Below are positions 13,202 through 13,513 of a stretch of DNA of 13,513 nucleotides, in pieces. Position numbers and translations under genes: made by a program. Below the pieces are notes generated by a model. The model was not told the origin of the DNA, did no database searches, and worked only from the letters and a program-made list of their open reading frames with translations. Within the stretch, counting starts at the first letter, position 1. Every line of letters starts with the position of its first letter. Source of the DNA: Anaerolineales bacterium (lineage in GTDB: Bacteria > Chloroflexota > Anaerolineae > Anaerolineales > UBA6663); assembly GCA_016789245.1 (NCBI GenBank), contig JAEURM010000026.1:1-13513 (forward strand), in the 5' to 3' direction.

Positions 13202-13513
13202 ATGCAAATAGAGCCTTATACTCCCCAACATCTCGCGGCCGTTGTTGGTCTTTTGCTTCGGACGTGGGCGCCGGTTTTTGATTCGTTGAAGAACGCAATG
13301 AGCACCGATTTATATAAGGCGTTCTATCCTGAGCGTTGGAGTGTGAGCCAGCAAAAAGCCGTGGAGGCCGTTTGCGCGGCGGAAGAGGCGCAGGTGTGGG
13401 TGACGAGCGAGGCTGGCACCATAACCGGTTTTGTAGCGGTGAAACGGCACTAAGATGGGAAATGTATATGGTGGCCGTTGACCCTGAATTTCAGGGCCAA
13501 GGCATTGCCAGTG
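13202..13513 (+). pseudogene. GNAT acetyltransferase with frame break, partial at window edge
   Basis: The first frame from the ATG at 13202 gives 83 residues, ending GFVAVKRH at a TAA (13451-13453). It has a GNAT-like N-terminus (MQIEPYTPQHLAAVVGLLL; beta4-like TGFVAV). Immediately after, a different frame reads EMYMVAVDPEFQGQGIAS (13459-13512), which is GNAT motif A with the acetyl-CoA loop QGQGIA. A single-base loss near 13445-13460 would explain this: adding one base just before the TAA restores an open frame through both halves. The gene is therefore either a recent frameshift pseudogene or carries a sequencing error. The 3' end lies outside the window. The substrate is unknown. Confidence 0.8.

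Overview
The window is a piece of a bacterial chromosome of moderate to high GC. Sampled coding lines run near 55-57% GC, apart from one AT-rich gene at the right. It holds thirteen genes that can be supported, plus a damaged or frameshifted acetyltransferase at the right edge. No rRNA, tRNA, CRISPR array, phage gene or transposase is visible, and no gene-free stretch exceeds 300 bases. The lineage cannot be fixed from sequence alone. Short intergenic inverted repeats of several families, several start codons lying 5-8 nt after a -10-like hexamer, and the gene families present would fit Chloroflexota (Anaerolineae-like). That is inference, not proof.

Left half (1-6835, minus strand): a seven-gene cluster, apparently one transcription unit. 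In order of transcription it encodes a TVP38/TMEM64 membrane protein, a MerA-like FAD disulfide oxidoreductase (4-nt overlap), a YnjB-type substrate-binding lipoprotein, a first ABC permease, a small membrane metal-dependent hydrolase (DUF457/YdjM-like), a second ABC permease, and an ABC ATPase cut by the window edge. The mix of TVP38-family genes with a YnjB-type importer recalls the E. coli ydjXYZ-ynjABCDEF neighbourhood. Here the permease is two proteins, a disulfide reductase is added, and a hydrolase gene sits between the two permease genes. The imported substrate is unknown.

Middle (6836-7581): a 236-bp divergent gap carrying a composite of palindromes, then a small TadE/TadG-like pseudopilin protein.

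Right half (7582-13513, plus strand): ccdA and an isoprenylcysteine methyltransferase-family gene (ATGA overlap), a DUF1697 gene, a family-3 O-methyltransferase, a DinB/maleylpyruvate-isomerase-fold protein, a YghZ-type aldo/keto reductase with a good sigma70-like promoter ending at its start codon, an AT-rich DUF4238 gene, and a GNAT gene with a frame break. Most of these look like separate housekeeping or detoxification genes rather than one pathway.

The most striking non-coding pattern is that most of the larger gaps hold a different short inverted-repeat element (2236-2316, 3181-3237, 4553-4617, 6912-6996, 9003-9060, 10291-10323). Some supply a stop codon or C-terminal codons to the neighbouring gene.
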